A stretch of DNA of 64,000 bases, taken from positions 744,001-808,000 of the forward strand of contig NZ_SMDR01000001.1 of the NCBI RefSeq assembly GCF_006265115.1, in the 5' to 3' direction. A model generated the notes under the pieces. That model worked only from the letters and a program-made list of their open reading frames with translations, was not told the DNA's origin and made no database searches. The position numbers and the translations under genes are program-made. This DNA comes from Arenimonas terrae. GTDB lineage: Bacteria; Pseudomonadota; Gammaproteobacteria; Xanthomonadales; Xanthomonadaceae. Below are positions 48,039 to 58,400 of the stretch, piece by piece (position 1 is the first letter of the stretch; each line of letters begins with the position of its first letter).

Positions 48039-49127
48039 TTGAGCACCTGGATCGATTCCCCGCAGACCCTGACCGAACGCCTGGCCCGCTGGGCCGGCCA
48101 GCCCCTGGTGGCCCTGGACACCGAGTTCATCCGCGAACGCACCTTCTATCCGCAGCTGGCCCTGGTCCAGCTGGCGGTGCCCGGGGAGATCCTGCTGGTG
48201 GACCCCCTGGTGCCCGGCATGGCCGAAGCGCTGCGCCCGCTGCTGCTGGACCTCACGGTGACCAAGATCATGCACAGCGCCAGCGAAGACCTGCAGGCGC
48301 TGCAGCGCGGCTGCGGGGCCCTGCCGGCGCCGCTGTTCGACACCCAGGTCGCCGCCGCGCTGGCTGGCCTGGGCGCGGGCCTGGGATACCAGAAGCTGGT
48401 GGAACAGGTTACCGGCGTCCAGCTGGCCAAGGGCGAAACCCGCTCGGACTGGCTGCGCCGCCCGCTCAGCGAGTCCCAGCACGACTACGCCGCCGACGAT
48501 GTGCGCCACCTGCACGCCGTGCACGAGCTGCTCGATGCGAAGCTGAGCGAACTCGGCCGCCACGCCTGGCGCCAGGCCGACGCCGAGCGCGCCCTGCGCA
48601 ATGCCGCCAACGACGCCGACGACCCCTGGCCGCACCTGGGCGTGCGCAGCGCGCAGTCGCTCGACGGCGACGGCCAGGCGCGCCTGTGCCGACTGCTGCG
48701 CTGGCGCGACGTCGAAGCCCGGCGCAGCGACAAGCCCAAGAGCTGGATCATCGACAACGAACTGGCCGTCGGCCTGGCGCGCCGTCCGCCGCGCGACTTC
48801 GCCGAGTTCAACGCCATCCTCGACCGTCACCCGAAGGCGCCGCGCAAGGCCCGCGCTGAACTGTGGGACCGCCTGAACGCGCCGCTCAGCGCCGAAGAGC
48901 GCGAGCTGCCCCTGCTCAAGCCCGAGTCCTACGACAAGCAGACGCTCAAGGCGATGCAGGAGGCCGTGATCGCGGTGGCCCAGGCCCACGGCCTGCCCGA
49001 AGGCCTGCTCTGCGCCCGCCGGCACCTGGAGTCGCTGCTCGAGGGCCGCGGCTGGTCCGAGGCGCTGGCCGGCTGGCGCCGCGAGCTGCTGGAACCCGTG
49101 CTGGCCCCGCTGATTCCGGCCAATTGA
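48039..49127 (+). CDS. rnd: Ribonuclease D
   Basis: A 362-residue 3'-5' exonuclease acting on tRNA precursors. DEDDy residues are in ALDTEFIRE, MHSASEDLQAL and DYAADDVRHL, and one or two HRDC domains follow (about 205-285 and 290-362). The frame is open from 47967, but family proteins begin near xxWIDSPQxLxERL, so the TTG at 48039 (MSTWIDSPQTL) is chosen; no clear ribosome site precedes it and the start is uncertain. TAGGCT at 47999-48004 may be the -10. Confidence 0.9.
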   Translation: MSTWIDSPQTLTERLARWAGQPLVALDTEFIRERTFYPQLALVQLAVPGEILLVDPLVPGMAEALRPLLLDLTVTKIMHSASEDLQALQRGCGALPAPLFDTQVAAALAGLGAGLGYQKLVEQVTGVQLAKGETRSDWLRRPLSESQHDYAADDVRHLHAVHELLDAKLSELGRHAWRQADAERALRNAANDADDPWPHLGVRSAQSLDGDGQARLCRLLRWRDVEARRSDKPKSWIIDNELAVGLARRPPRDFAEFNAILDRHPKAPRKARAELWDRLNAPLSAEERELPLLKPESYDKQTLKAMQEAVIAVAQAHGLPEGLLCARRHLESLLEGRGWSEALAGWRRELLEPVLAPLIPAN

Positions 49128-49137
49128 ACCGGACGGC

Positions 49138-49166
49138 TAGCCAGAGCCCTCCGGCCTCTCTATAAT
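49138..49166 (+). promoter_or_regulatory. Promoter of tRNA-Ala
   Basis: A consensus TATAAT (49161-49166) lies 17 bases after TAGCCA (49138-49143) and 15 bases before the tRNA. Confidence 0.75.
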
Positions 49167-49181
49167 TCCCGCACCTTCCGT

Positions 49182-49257
<76 letters not shown>

Positions 49258-49266
49258 CGAAATCCA

Positions 49267-49300
49267 GAAAGGCCGGACCCCGCGTCCGGCCTTTCTTTTT
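49267..49300 (+). terminator. Rho-independent terminator of tRNA-Ala
   Basis: A 12-bp stem GAAAGGCCGGAC / GTCCGGCCTTTC with loop CCCGC followed by TTTTT. It resembles the tRNA-Pro terminator closely, starting ten bases after the tRNA, and separates the tRNA from the thr promoter. Confidence 0.9.
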
Positions 49301-49307
49301 GGGCCGC

Positions 49308-49337
49308 TTGACAGCCGCACCGGCGCGCCAGCAGAGT
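49308..49337 (+). promoter_or_regulatory. Promoter of the thr operon
   Basis: A perfect TTGACA (49308-49313) with a weak CAGAGT (49332-49337) after 18 bases. The expected start point, about seven bases on, coincides with the ATG of the threonine leader at 49344. Confidence 0.6.
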
Positions 49338-49343
49338 CGGGCC

Positions 49344-49421
49344 ATGTCCCGGCCACTCACCACCACGACCATTACCACCTCCACTACCCTCGCGGTGGTG
49401 CGGTCGGTCCTGCCTGGATAA
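49344..49421 (+). CDS. thrL: Threonine operon leader peptide
   Basis: A 25-codon ORF whose residues 6-15 are [10 protein letters not shown]: eight Thr and one Ile in ten, the composition expected for control by threonyl- and isoleucyl-tRNA (E. coli ThrL has a similar run). It is followed by thrABC. No ribosome site precedes it; the predicted RNA 5' end is at or next to the ATG, so it may be translated leaderless. The ATG also lies in a longer open frame that begins within tRNA-Ala, which is not meaningful. Confidence 0.88.
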   Translation: MSRPLTTTTITTSTTLAVVRSVLPG

Positions 49422-49510
49422 GTCTTTCCACTCACGGCCCCGCACCTCGACAGAGGGCGGGACTGCGGCAACACCCCTCTCCTGACGACGAGCGCGGCCT
49501 CCACCGGAGG
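49382..49510 (+). promoter_or_regulatory. Attenuator-like leader structures of thrABC
   Basis: Competing pairings are visible. Element 1 (49382-49388, CACTACC) pairs with element 2 (49394-49400, GGTGGTG). Element 2 (49397-49403, GGTGCGG) pairs with element 3 (49440-49446, CCGCACC). Element 3 also forms the hairpin 49439-49461 with GAGGGCGGG. No U tract follows, so this is not an ordinary intrinsic terminator. The thrA Shine-Dalgarno GGAGG (49506-49510) is paired with CCTCC (49498-49502) in a tight hairpin. Regulation could therefore act on translation or through Rho. Pairings were found by eye. Confidence 0.6.
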
Positions 49511-49514
49511 TTGC

Positions 49515-52016
49515 ATGAACGCGTCCCTGTCCGAAGCCAGACCCTCGCCCGCCGCCGCCCTGCGCACCCGCGCGCACAAGTTCGGCGGCAGCTCCCTGGC
49601 CGACGCCGGCCGCATCCGCCATGTCGCCGACCTGCTGCTGGCCGCGGACGAGCCCGGCCAGGTCGCCGTGGTATCGGCGATGCAGGGCGTCACCAATGCG
49701 CTGATCGCCCTGGCCGGATCGGCGGCCGGCGGACGCGACTGGCGCCCCGACTGGCAGGCGCTGCGCCAGCGCCACGCCGACGCCGCCCGCGAGCTGGTCG
49801 GCGACCGCGAACGGGGCGACGCGTTGCAGGCCTGGCTGCAGGCCCAGTTCGACCAGCTCGCCAGCCTGCTGCAGGCGGTGGCCGTGCTCGGCACGCCGGG
49901 CCAGGCCGCACACGAACGCATCCAGGGCCTGGGCGAAGTCTGGTCGGCGCGGCTGCTGTGCTCGCACCTGCGCGAACGCGGAGCCGAGCACGCCCTGCTC
50001 GACGCGCGCGACGTGCTGGTGGTGCGTCCCGGCGAACTGGGCGTGGCGGTCGACTGGCCGCGTTCGGCCGCGAACCTGGCGCGCTGGCGCGAAACCCATC
50101 CGCAGGCGCGGGTGGTCGCCACCGGCTTCATCGCCAGCGGCGAGGACGGCCTGCCGACCGTGCTGGGCCGCAATGGCAGCGACTACTCGGGCGCGATCTT
50201 CGCCGCGCTGTTCGACGCCGACGAGCTGCACATCTGGACCGACGTGGACGGCGTGCTCTCGGCCGATCCGCGCCTGGTGCCCGAGGCGGTGCCGCTGCCG
50301 GCGCTGAGCTACCGCGAGGCCTGCGAGCTGGCCTACTTCGGCGCCAAGGTCATCCACCCGCAGACGATGACGCCGGCGATCGCGCGCGGCCTGCCGATCC
50401 TGATCCGCAACAGCTTCCGGCCGGAGCATCCGGGCACCCGCATCGACGCCGCGGGCGGCGCCGGTGGACCGGTGAAGGGGCTGACGCTCAACGCCGGCCT
50501 GGCCCTGGTGAGCCTGGAGGGCGCCGGCCTGATCGGCGTGCCCGGCACCGCCGAGCGGGTGTTCGCGGCACTGCACGCGGCGCGCATCTCGGTGGTGATG
50601 ATCTCGCAGGGCTCGTCGGAACATTCGATCTGCTGCGTGGTGCGCGATTACGAAGCGGCCGCCGCCGGCACCGCGCTGGCGCGGGCCTTCGAGCGCGAGA
50701 TCGCCGCGGGCCAGGTGCAGGGTGTGCAGCAGGTCGCGGGCATCAGCGTGCTGGCCGCGGTGGGCGACGGCATGGCCGGAAAACCCGGCGTCGCGGCCCG
50801 GCTGTTCGGCGCGCTGGCGCGGGCGCGGGTGAACGTGCGCGCCATCGCCCAGGGCGCGTCCGAGCGCAACATCTCGGTCGCGGTCGCCGCGGAGGACGCG
50901 ACCCGCGCGCTGCGCGCCGCACACGCCGCGTTCTGGCTGTCGGCGCAGACCGTGGCGCTGGCGGTGATCGGCCCGGGCAAGGTCGGCGCGGCCCTGCTCG
51001 ACCAGCTGCAGGCGGCAAAACCGCGCCTGCAGCGCGAGGCCGGCCTCGACCTGCGCCTGCGCGCGCTGGCCGACAGCCGCCGGCTGTGGCTGGGCGAACA
51101 CGGCGCCGACGGCGATTGGCGCGCGCAGCTCGAGGGCGCCGCCCCCGGCGACCTCGACGCGTTGGCCGCCCACCTGCTGGGCGCGCACCTGCCGCATGCG
51201 GTGATCGTCGACTGCAGCGCCAGCGATGCGGTCGCCGACCGCTACGCCGGCTGGCTGGCCGCCGGCATCCACGTGATCACGCCCAACAAGCACGGCGTCG
51301 CCGGGCCGCTGCCGCGCCGGCAGGCGATCGACGCGGCCTGCCTGGCCGGCGACGCGCGGCTGCGCTACGAAGCCACGGTCGGCGCCGGGCTTCCGGTCAT
51401 CCAGACCCTGCGCGACCTGCTCGACACCGGCGACGAACTGATCGCAGTGGAAGGCATCCTGTCGGGCACCCTCGCCTGGCTGTTCAACCGCTACGACGGC
51501 CGCCAGCCGTTCTCGGCCCTGGTGCGCGAGGCGCACGCGCTGGGCTACACCGAACCGGACCCGCGCGACGACCTGTCGGGCACCGACGTCGCGCGCAAGC
51601 TGGTGATCCTGGCGCGCGAGGCCGGCCGGGCGCTGTCGCTGGACCAGGTGCAGGTCGAAAGCCTGGTGCCGGCGGCGATGCGCCACGGCAGCCGCGAGCA
51701 GTTCATGGCCGGGCTGGACGGCCTGGACGGGCCGATGCAGGCTCGCTTCGAGCAGGCGCGGGCGCGCGGCGAGGTGCTTCGCTACGTCGCGCGTCTCGGG
51801 CAGGATGGCCAGGCCCGCGTCGCCCTGGTCGCGCTGCCCGCCGACCACGCCTTCGCCCACCTCAGGCTGACGGACAACATCGTGCAGTTCACCACCTGGC
51901 GTTACCGCGACAATCCGCTGATCGTGCAGGGCCCCGGCGCCGGGCCCGAAGTCACCGCCGCCGGCGTGTTCTCCGACCTGCTGCGGCTGGCGGCCGCGCT
52001 GGGGGCGCGGCTGTGA
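49515..52016 (+). CDS. thrA: Bifunctional aspartokinase I / homoserine dehydrogenase I
   Basis: An 833-residue fusion for the first and third steps from aspartate to homoserine. The kinase domain (about 18-300) has [11 protein letters not shown] and [16 protein letters not shown]; two ACT regulatory domains follow (about 310-460; [15 protein letters not shown] and [15 protein letters not shown]); the dehydrogenase (about 470-833) has the NAD loop [12 protein letters not shown] and the catalytic block [16 protein letters not shown] and [14 protein letters not shown]. Threonine inhibition is typical. The ATG has GGAGG four bases upstream. Its stop overlaps thrB. Confidence 0.97.
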   Translation: MNASLSEARPSPAAALRTRAHKFGGSSLADAGRIRHVADLLLAADEPGQVAVVSAMQGVTNALIALAGSAAGGRDWRPDWQALRQRHADAARELVGDRERGDALQAWLQAQFDQLASLLQAVAVLGTPGQAAHERIQGLGEVWSARLLCSHLRERGAEHALLDARDVLVVRPGELGVAVDWPRSAANLARWRETHPQARVVATGFIASGEDGLPTVLGRNGSDYSGAIFAALFDADELHIWTDVDGVLSADPRLVPEAVPLPALSYREACELAYFGAKVIHPQTMTPAIARGLPILIRNSFRPEHPGTRIDAAGGAGGPVKGLTLNAGLALVSLEGAGLIGVPGTAERVFAALHAARISVVMISQGSSEHSICCVVRDYEAAAAGTALARAFEREIAAGQVQGVQQVAGISVLAAVGDGMAGKPGVAARLFGALARARVNVRAIAQGASERNISVAVAAEDATRALRAAHAAFWLSAQTVALAVIGPGKVGAALLDQLQAAKPRLQREAGLDLRLRALADSRRLWLGEHGADGDWRAQLEGAAPGDLDALAAHLLGAHLPHAVIVDCSASDAVADRYAGWLAAGIHVITPNKHGVAGPLPRRQAIDAACLAGDARLRYEATVGAGLPVIQTLRDLLDTGDELIAVEGILSGTLAWLFNRYDGRQPFSALVREAHALGYTEPDPRDDLSGTDVARKLVILAREAGRALSLDQVQVESLVPAAMRHGSREQFMAGLDGLDGPMQARFEQARARGEVLRYVARLGQDGQARVALVALPADHAFAHLRLTDNIVQFTTWRYRDNPLIVQGPGAGPEVTAAGVFSDLLRLAAALGARL

Positions 52017-52939
52017 GCCGCGACATCGCCCGTGCGTTCGCGCCTGCGTCGGTCGGCAATGTCGGCGTGGGTTTCGACATCCTCGGCCACAGCCTGGCCG
52101 GCCTCGGCGACCGCGCGACGGTGCGGCGCATCGCCGCGCCCGAGGTGCGCATCACCGCGCTGCGCGGCGTGGTCACCGACCTGCCGCTGGCCGCAGAAAA
52201 GAACACCGCCGGCGCGGCGCTGATCGCGCTGCGCGAAGGTCTGGGCCTGGACTTCGGCTTCGCGCTCGAACTCGACAAGGGCATCGCGCTGGGTTCCGGC
52301 CTGGGCGGGTCGGCAGCCTCGTGCGTGGCCGCGCTGGTCGCCGCCAACGCCCTGCTCGACGCGCCCCTGGCGCCGGCAGCGCTCTATCCGTTCGCGCTCA
52401 CAGGCGAGGCGGTGGCCAGCGGCGGCCGCCATGGTGACAACGTCGGGCCCATGCTGATCGGCGGGCTGGCGCTGACCACGGCCGAACGCCTGGTCGCGGT
52501 GCCGGTGCCGGCGGACTGGACCTGCGTGGTGGTGCATCCGCATTTCGTGCTCGAGACCCGCGAGGCGCGCGCCGCGCTGGCCGGAAGCTACGCCCTGCAC
52601 GAGTTCGTCGCGCAGAGTGCCTCGCTGGCCCAGCTGCTGCTGGGCTGCGAACGCGGCGACGCCGGCCTGGTGCGCGACGGCCTGCGCGACACCCTGGTCG
52701 AGCCGCGGCGCGCTCGCCTGATTCCCGGCTTCGACGCGGTGAAGCAGGCGGCGCTCGACGCCGGTGCGCTCGGCGCCAGCATTTCCGGCGCCGGGCCCAG
52801 CGTGTTCGCCTGGTTCGAACACCGCGACGCCGCCGAGGCCGCCGGCCGCGCGATGGCCGCCGCCTTCGCCGGCGCCGGCCTGGGCAGCGATGTGCTCGTG
52901 TCCGCGGTGGCCGGCCCCGCCGCGCAGGTGATCGCATGA
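52013..52939 (+). CDS. thrB: Homoserine kinase
   Basis: A 308-residue GHMP kinase that phosphorylates homoserine. The opening [18 protein letters not shown], the ATP loop [15 protein letters not shown] and the C-terminal [15 protein letters not shown] are the three GHMP motifs. The GTG start at 52013 overlaps the thrA stop (GTGA). The open frame continues upstream across thrA but only as an alternative frame. Confidence 0.97.
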   Translation: MSRDIARAFAPASVGNVGVGFDILGHSLAGLGDRATVRRIAAPEVRITALRGVVTDLPLAAEKNTAGAALIALREGLGLDFGFALELDKGIALGSGLGGSAASCVAALVAANALLDAPLAPAALYPFALTGEAVASGGRHGDNVGPMLIGGLALTTAERLVAVPVPADWTCVVVHPHFVLETREARAALAGSYALHEFVAQSASLAQLLLGCERGDAGLVRDGLRDTLVEPRRARLIPGFDAVKQAALDAGALGASISGAGPSVFAWFEHRDAAEAAGRAMAAAFAGAGLGSDVLVSAVAGPAAQVIA

Positions 52940-54228
52940 AGATGATCAGCACCCGCGGCATGGCGCCGGCGGTGGGCGCGAGCGAGGCGATGGCCGCCGG
53001 CCTGGCGCCCGACGGCGGCCTGTACATGCCCGCCACCCTGCCGCGCCTGGCACCCGACGATTTCGCCGGCCTGGCGCGGCTGCCGCAGATCGCGGAGCGC
53101 CTGCTGCGGCCCTTCTTCGCTGGCGATCCGCTGGAAACGCGGCTGCCGGCGATCTGCCGGGAGGCCTTCGCGGTCGAGCCGGCGCTGCGTCCGCTGGGCG
53201 CGCCGGGCGACTACTTGCTCGAGCTTTTCCACGGACCTACCGCAGCCTTCAAGGATTACGGCGCCGGTTTCCTGGCCGCCTGCCTCGCCGCCCTGCCCGC
53301 CCGCGAGCGGCCGCTGACGATCGTGGTGGCGACCTCCGGCGACACCGGCGCGGCGGTGGCCGCGGCCTTCCACGAGCGCCCCGGCTTCCGGGTGCTGATC
53401 CTGTATCCCGACGGCCGCGTATCGCCGCGCCAGGCGCACCAGCTCGGTTGTTTCGGCGGCAACGTGCGCGCGCTGCGCGTGGCCGGCAACTTCGACGACT
53501 GCCAGCGGCTGGCGAAATCCATGCTCTCCGATACGGCGCTGCGCGCCGAGGCACCGCTGAGTTCGGCCAACAGCATCAGCCTGGGCCGGCTGCTGCCGCA
53601 GATGGCCTATTACGCCCAGGCCAGCCTGGCGCACTGGCGCGCGAACCGGCGGCCGCTGGGTTTCGTCGTGCCCACCGGCAACCTGGGCAATGCCCTGGCC
53701 TGCGTGCTGGTGCGGCACCTGGGCCTGCCGGTCGGCGGCATCGTGCTGGCGGGCAATGCCAACCAGGTGCTGGCGGAGTTCTTCGCCGGCGGCGAGTTCC
53801 GGCCGCGGCCGAGCATCCCGACCCTGGCCAATGCCATGGACGTGGGTGCGCCGAACAACTTCGAGCGGCTGGACTGGCTGTACCCGGACGAAACCGAACT
53901 GCGCCGGGCGCTGCGCGCCGAATCGGTGGACGACCTGGCGATCGCCGCGACGATCCGCGCGGTCCGGTCCGGCACCGGCGAGATCCTGTGCCCGCACACG
54001 GCGACGGCGGCGCAGGTGCTGCAGCGCCTGCGCGCCCGGGGCGAGCCCGGCGACTGGTGCGTGGTCGCGACCGCCCATCCGGCCAAGTTCCCGGACGTGG
54101 TCGAGCCCCTGGTCGGCGCCCCGGTGCCGCTGCCGCCGGCCCTGGCACAGATGCTCGCGCGACCCAGCGAGGCCGAGCCGGCGGCCCCCGACGAGGAGGC
54201 CATGAGGGCCCTGATCCGGGCCTGGTAG
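52936..54228 (+). CDS. thrC: Threonine synthase
   Basis: A 430-residue PLP enzyme that forms threonine from phosphohomoserine. The PLP Lys lies in [14 protein letters not shown], the phosphate loop in [14 protein letters not shown] and the glycine-rich [12 protein letters not shown]. This is the long, gammaproteobacterial/fungal type. ATG overlaps the thrB stop. tRNA-Arg starts 40 bases after the stop with no terminator seen between. Confidence 0.97.
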   Translation: MKMISTRGMAPAVGASEAMAAGLAPDGGLYMPATLPRLAPDDFAGLARLPQIAERLLRPFFAGDPLETRLPAICREAFAVEPALRPLGAPGDYLLELFHGPTAAFKDYGAGFLAACLAALPARERPLTIVVATSGDTGAAVAAAFHERPGFRVLILYPDGRVSPRQAHQLGCFGGNVRALRVAGNFDDCQRLAKSMLSDTALRAEAPLSSANSISLGRLLPQMAYYAQASLAHWRANRRPLGFVVPTGNLGNALACVLVRHLGLPVGGIVLAGNANQVLAEFFAGGEFRPRPSIPTLANAMDVGAPNNFERLDWLYPDETELRRALRAESVDDLAIAATIRAVRSGTGEILCPHTATAAQVLQRLRARGEPGDWCVVATAHPAKFPDVVEPLVGAPVPLPPALAQMLARPSEAEPAAPDEEAMRALIRAW

Positions 54229-54268
54229 GGACCGGCGCCGGGGGTTTCTGCGATAATCCGCCGGCCTT

Positions 54269-54345
54269 GGCCCCGTAGCTCAGCTGGATAGAGCGTCCCC
54301 CTCCTAAGGGGAAGGTCGTACGTTCGAATCGTATCGGGGCCGCCA
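54269..54345 (+). tRNA. tRNA-Arg(CCT)
   Basis: A 77-base cloverleaf with CCA. Acceptor GGCCCCG/CGGGGCC pairs fully, the anticodon stem TCCCC/GGGGA holds the loop CTCCTAA, so the anticodon is CCT, reading AGG. GATAAT at 54252-54257 is a possible -10 box. No terminator hairpin with U tract follows before the next gene 43 bases away. Confidence 0.96.
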
Positions 54346-54388
54346 TTTCCGGCCGCCATCTTGGCCGCCTGTTCTTCTGGAGCCCGCA

Positions 54389-55921
54389 ATGACCCATGCA
54401 GTCCTCACCGCCCTCGGCCTGACCGGCCAGGAATCCGGCACCTACCTCGGCCACGGCGAGTGGTCCAAGACCCGCGACGCCGGCGTCATCGAACCGGTCA
54501 ATCCGAGCAACGGCGACGTGCTGGGCAAGGTCTACGCCTCCTCGCAGGCCGACTACGACCTGATCCTCGAGCGCGCCCAGGCCGCCTTCAGGGTCTGGCG
54601 CACCACGCCGGCGCCCAAGCGCGGCGAAGCCATCCGCCTGTGCGCCGACGCGCTGCGCAGGCACAAGGACGCCCTGGGTTCGCTGGTCGCGCTGGAGATG
54701 GGCAAGTCCAAGCCCGAAGGCGACGGCGAAGTGCAGGAGATGATCGACATCGGCGAGTTCGCCGTCGGCCTCTCGCGCCAGCTCTACGGCCTGACCATGC
54801 ACTCCGAGCGCCCGGGCCACCGCATGTACGAGCAGTACCAGCCGCTGGGCATCGTCGGCATCATCTCGGCGTTCAACTTCCCGGTCGCGGTCTGGGCCTG
54901 GAACTCGTTCCTGGCCGGCGTCTGCGGCGACATCTGCATCTGGAAGCCCTCGCCCAAGACCCCGCTCTCGGCGATCGCGTCGATGAAGATCTGCAATGAA
55001 GCCCTGCAGGCCGGCGGTTTCCCGGACATCTTCTTCCTGTTCAACGACGCCGGCACCGAGCTGGCCTCGAGCTTCGTGGACGACAAGCGCATCCCGCTGA
55101 TCAGCTTCACCGGCTCGACCAAGGTCGGGCGTTTGGTCGGCGAGCGCGTCGCGCGCCGCATGGGCCGTTCGCTGCTGGAACTCGGCGGCAACAACGCGAT
55201 CATTGTTGATCCGTCTGCCGACCTGAAGCTGGCGATTCCGGCGATCGCGTTCGGCGCCGTCGGCACCGCCGGCCAGCGCTGCACCACCACCCGCCGCTGC
55301 TTCATCCACGAATCGATCTACGACGACGTGCTGGCCAAGCTGGTCGCGGCCTACAAGCAGGTCGAGAAGAAGATCGGCGACCCGACCGACCCGGCCAACC
55401 TGATGGGCCCGCTCAACAGCAGCGACGGCGTCGACGCCTACCTGGACGCGATCGCCAAGGCCAAGGCCTCCGGCGGCACCGTCGTCACCGGCGGCGCGCG
55501 CATCGACCGGCCGGGCAACTTCGTGCTGCCGGCGATCGTCACCGGCCTGAAGAACAGCGATCAAATCGTCCAGCACGAAACCTTCGCGCCGATCCTGTAC
55601 GTGATGAAGTACAAGACCCTCGACGAGGCGATCGAAATGCAGAACGACGTGCCGCAGGGCCTGTCGTCGGCGATCTTCACCACCAACCTCAAGGCGGCCG
55701 AGGCCTTCCTGGCCGCTTCGGGTTCGGACTGCGGCATCGCCAACGTCAACATCGGCACCTCCGGCGCCGAGATCGGCGGCGCCTTCGGCGGCGAGAAGGA
55801 AACCGGCGGTGGCCGCGAGTCGGGCTCCGACGCCTGGAAGGTCTACATGCGCCGCCAGACCAACACCATCAACTACTCCGACGCGCTGCCGCTGGCCCAG
55901 GGCATCAAGTTCGACCTCTGA
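54389..55921 (+). CDS. amaB: ALDH7-family dehydrogenase, probable alpha-aminoadipic semialdehyde dehydrogenase
   Basis: A 510-residue NAD(P)-dependent aldehyde dehydrogenase. Catalytic Cys in [12 protein letters not shown], general base Glu in [10 protein letters not shown], cofactor motif [13 protein letters not shown], and the C-terminal [21 protein letters not shown]. These blocks are those of the antiquitin/ALDH7 family, whose bacterial members oxidise alpha-aminoadipic semialdehyde (piperideine-6-carboxylate) in lysine breakdown. The rest of a lysine pathway is not in the window, so the substrate is inferred from family only. Confidence 0.85.
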   Translation: MTHAVLTALGLTGQESGTYLGHGEWSKTRDAGVIEPVNPSNGDVLGKVYASSQADYDLILERAQAAFRVWRTTPAPKRGEAIRLCADALRRHKDALGSLVALEMGKSKPEGDGEVQEMIDIGEFAVGLSRQLYGLTMHSERPGHRMYEQYQPLGIVGIISAFNFPVAVWAWNSFLAGVCGDICIWKPSPKTPLSAIASMKICNEALQAGGFPDIFFLFNDAGTELASSFVDDKRIPLISFTGSTKVGRLVGERVARRMGRSLLELGGNNAIIVDPSADLKLAIPAIAFGAVGTAGQRCTTTRRCFIHESIYDDVLAKLVAAYKQVEKKIGDPTDPANLMGPLNSSDGVDAYLDAIAKAKASGGTVVTGGARIDRPGNFVLPAIVTGLKNSDQIVQHETFAPILYVMKYKTLDEAIEMQNDVPQGLSSAIFTTNLKAAEAFLAASGSDCGIANVNIGTSGAEIGGAFGGEKETGGGRESGSDAWKVYMRRQTNTINYSDALPLAQGIKFDL

Positions 55922-55930
55922 GGAAACACC

Positions 55931-56308
55931 ATGGACCCGCAGAACCTGCCGCCGCCCGCTCCCGTTTCCGAACCGGCCCCGGCCCCGGCCCCCGCGCCGC
56001 CGGCCGCGCCCGCCAACCCGGGCCGCCCGACCAGCAACCTGGCGATCTTCAGCCTGGTCTCGGGCCTGCTCGGCTGGACCCTGCTGCCCTGGCTGGGCAG
56101 CCTGGCCGCGGTGGTGCTGGGCCACATGGCCCGCGCCGAGATCCGCCGCAGCAACGGCGGCCTCGACGGTGACGGCCTCGCCATCGCCGGTCTGGTGCTG
56201 GGCTGGGCGATGATCGTGATCAGCCTGCTGACCATCCTCGCGGTGGTGCTGTTCTTCGGCGGGCTGGCGGTGTTGCTGGGCTTCCTCGGCGTCAGCGGCA
56301 ACCTCTGA
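55931..56308 (+). CDS. DUF4190 small membrane protein
   Basis: A 125-residue protein with a Pro/Ala-rich cytoplasmic or periplasmic head (residues 1-32) and two or three hydrophobic helices (about 35-62 and 80-120), separated by the polar [20 protein letters not shown]. This AEI(R)xS-x-G-x-x-GxGLAIAG loop is typical of DUF4190. Nine bases follow the dehydrogenase stop, and 11 precede pyrD. Function unknown. Confidence 0.78.
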   Translation: MDPQNLPPPAPVSEPAPAPAPAPPAAPANPGRPTSNLAIFSLVSGLLGWTLLPWLGSLAAVVLGHMARAEIRRSNGGLDGDGLAIAGLVLGWAMIVISLLTILAVVLFFGGLAVLLGFLGVSGNL

Positions 56309-56319
56309 GCCGGGGACCC

Positions 56320-57357
56320 ATGTATTCACTCGCCCGTCCGTTCCTCTTCCACCTGGATGCCGAAAAAGCCCATGGACTGGGCCTGAAGGCGCTGGAAGCG
56401 GCCTACCGCAGCGGGCTCAACCCGCTGCTGGCGGGCCGGCCCAAGCCGCTGCTCACCAAGGTGCTGGGCCTGGAATTCCCGAACCCGGTCGGCTGCGCCG
56501 CCGGCCTGGACAAGAACGGCGAGCACGTGGATGCACTGCTGGCCCTGGGCTTCGGCTTCGTCGAGGTCGGTACCACCACGCCGCGCCCGCAGGAAGGCAA
56601 TCCCAAGCCGCGCATGTTCCGGCTGCCCGAGCACAATGCGGTCATCAACCGCCTGGGCTTCAACAACCAGGGCGTGGACGCGCTGGTGCGCAATGTCGCC
56701 AGGGCCCGGCGCAGGCACGGCCTGCTCGGCATCAACATCGGCAAGAACAAGGACACGCCGAACGAAAACGCGGCGGACGACTATCTCTACTGCCTGGAGC
56801 GGGTTTATCCGCTGGCCGACTACATCACGGTCAACATCTCCTCGCCCAACACCGCCGGCCTGCGTGAACTGCAGGAGGAACAGGCGCTGCGCCAGCTGGT
56901 GAGCATCCTGCGCGAGGCGCAGGAAAAGCTCGGCGCGCAGCACGGCAAGCGGGTGCCGATGCTGGTGAAGGTCGCGCCCGACCTCTCCGACGACGACATC
57001 GACGCCTGCGCGCGTGTGCTTGGCGACCTGAAGGTCGACGGCGTCATCGCCACCAACACCACCACCGACCGCCTGACGATCGAGAACCACCGCCTCGCCC
57101 GCGAAGTCGGCGGCCTGTCGGGTGCGCCGCTGTACGGCAAGTCCACGGCGGTGCTTCGGCGCATGCGGGCGCGCCTGGACCCCGCGATTCCGATGGTCGG
57201 CGTAGGTGGCATCTCCAGCGGCGCCGACGCCGCCGGCAAGATCACCGCCGGCGCCCGCCTGGTGCAGTTCTACACCGGCATGGTCTACCGCGGCCCGGAC
57301 CTGATCGACGAATGCGTGGGCGCGATCCGCCGCCTGCGCGAGGGTGTGCCGACGTGA
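56320..57357 (+). CDS. pyrD: Dihydroorotate dehydrogenase (quinone), class 2
   Basis: A 345-residue membrane-associated flavoenzyme that passes electrons from dihydroorotate to ubiquinone. The N-terminal helices for membrane contact (residues 1-35), [25 protein letters not shown], the catalytic Ser block [11 protein letters not shown] and the FMN-phosphate loops [11 protein letters not shown] are present. It opens an overlapping series pyrD-murB-EamA. Confidence 0.97.
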   Translation: MYSLARPFLFHLDAEKAHGLGLKALEAAYRSGLNPLLAGRPKPLLTKVLGLEFPNPVGCAAGLDKNGEHVDALLALGFGFVEVGTTTPRPQEGNPKPRMFRLPEHNAVINRLGFNNQGVDALVRNVARARRRHGLLGINIGKNKDTPNENAADDYLYCLERVYPLADYITVNISSPNTAGLRELQEEQALRQLVSILREAQEKLGAQHGKRVPMLVKVAPDLSDDDIDACARVLGDLKVDGVIATNTTTDRLTIENHRLAREVGGLSGAPLYGKSTAVLRRMRARLDPAIPMVGVGGISSGADAAGKITAGARLVQFYTGMVYRGPDLIDECVGAIRRLREGVPT

Positions 57358-58400
57358 GTGGCTACCAGCTGGCGGAGAACGTTTCCCTCGCCGGCCGCAA
57401 CACCTTCCGGGTCGCCGCCCGGGCCGCGATGATGGCCGACGTGTCGCGGGCCGACGCGCTGGCCGAACTGTTCGAATTCGCCATGCTGCGCGAGGGCCCG
57501 GTGCTGGTGCTGGGCGAAGGCAGCAACCTGCTCTTCGCCGGCGATTTCCCCGGCGTGGCGATCTGCCTGACCATGGCCGGCGTGCGCATCGTCCAGGACG
57601 ACGGCGACACCGCCCTGGTGCGGGCCGACGCCGGCATGAACTGGAACGACCTGGTCGGCTGGACCCTGGCGCGCGGGCTCTGCGGCCTGGAGAACATGGC
57701 CCTGATCCCGGGCACGGTAGGCGCGGCGCCGATCCAGAACATCGGCGCCTACGGCGTGGAGGTCGGCGAATTCATCGAGACGGTCGAGGCCTTTCAGCGC
57801 GACACCGGCCAGATCAAGCGCATCGCCGCGGCCGACTGCGCGTTCGCCTACCGCGACAGCGTGTTCAAGCGCGAGTCCGAACGCTGGGTGGTGACGGCGA
57901 TCGAGCTGCGCCTGCCGCGCCGGCGCGAGCTCAGGCTCGACTATGCCGGCGTCAAGGAAGAGCTGGCGGCGATGGGCGTGGACACGCCGCGCGCCGTGCA
58001 CGTGGCCGAAGCGATCAGCCGAATCCGCACCCGCAAGCTGCCCAACCCGGCGGTGCTCGGCAACGCCGGCAGCTTCTTCAAGAACCCGCTGGTGGCTGCC
58101 GCCACCGCCGACGCGCTCAAGGCCGCGCACCCGGCGCTGCCGGTGTTCCCTGCAGGCGAGGGCCAGCGCAAGCTCTCGGCCGGCTGGCTGATCGAAGCGG
58201 CGGGCTGGAAGGGTTTCCGCGAAGGTGATGCCGGCGTCGCGCCGCAGCATGCCCTGGTGCTGGTCAACCACGGCCAGGCCACGGGCGCGCAGCTGCTGGA
58301 CCTGGCCCGGCGCATCGCCGCCTCCGTGCAGGAACGTTTCGGCGTGGCGCTGGAACCGGAGCCGCGCATCATCGGCGCGCGCTTCGACGGCGGCGCTTGA
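57354..58400 (+). CDS. murB: UDP-N-acetylenolpyruvoylglucosamine reductase
   Basis: A 348-residue flavoenzyme of peptidoglycan precursor synthesis. FAD-binding [30 protein letters not shown], the type I Tyr loop AYRDSVFK and the proton-donor Ser in [10 protein letters not shown] are all present, so it is the E. coli-like type I enzyme. Start GTG at 57354 overlaps the pyrD stop (GTGA); an in-frame ORF 14 codons longer overlaps pyrD and is rejected. Confidence 0.96.
   Translation: MSGYQLAENVSLAGRNTFRVAARAAMMADVSRADALAELFEFAMLREGPVLVLGEGSNLLFAGDFPGVAICLTMAGVRIVQDDGDTALVRADAGMNWNDLVGWTLARGLCGLENMALIPGTVGAAPIQNIGAYGVEVGEFIETVEAFQRDTGQIKRIAAADCAFAYRDSVFKRESERWVVTAIELRLPRRRELRLDYAGVKEELAAMGVDTPRAVHVAEAISRIRTRKLPNPAVLGNAGSFFKNPLVAAATADALKAAHPALPVFPAGEGQRKLSAGWLIEAAGWKGFREGDAGVAPQHALVLVNHGQATGAQLLDLARRIAASVQERFGVALEPEPRIIGARFDGGA

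Noticed and set aside
54269-54400. tRNA-Arg as an integration site of a genomic island
   Set aside because: No integrase, direct repeat of the tRNA 3' end or change in composition was found downstream; housekeeping genes follow at once.
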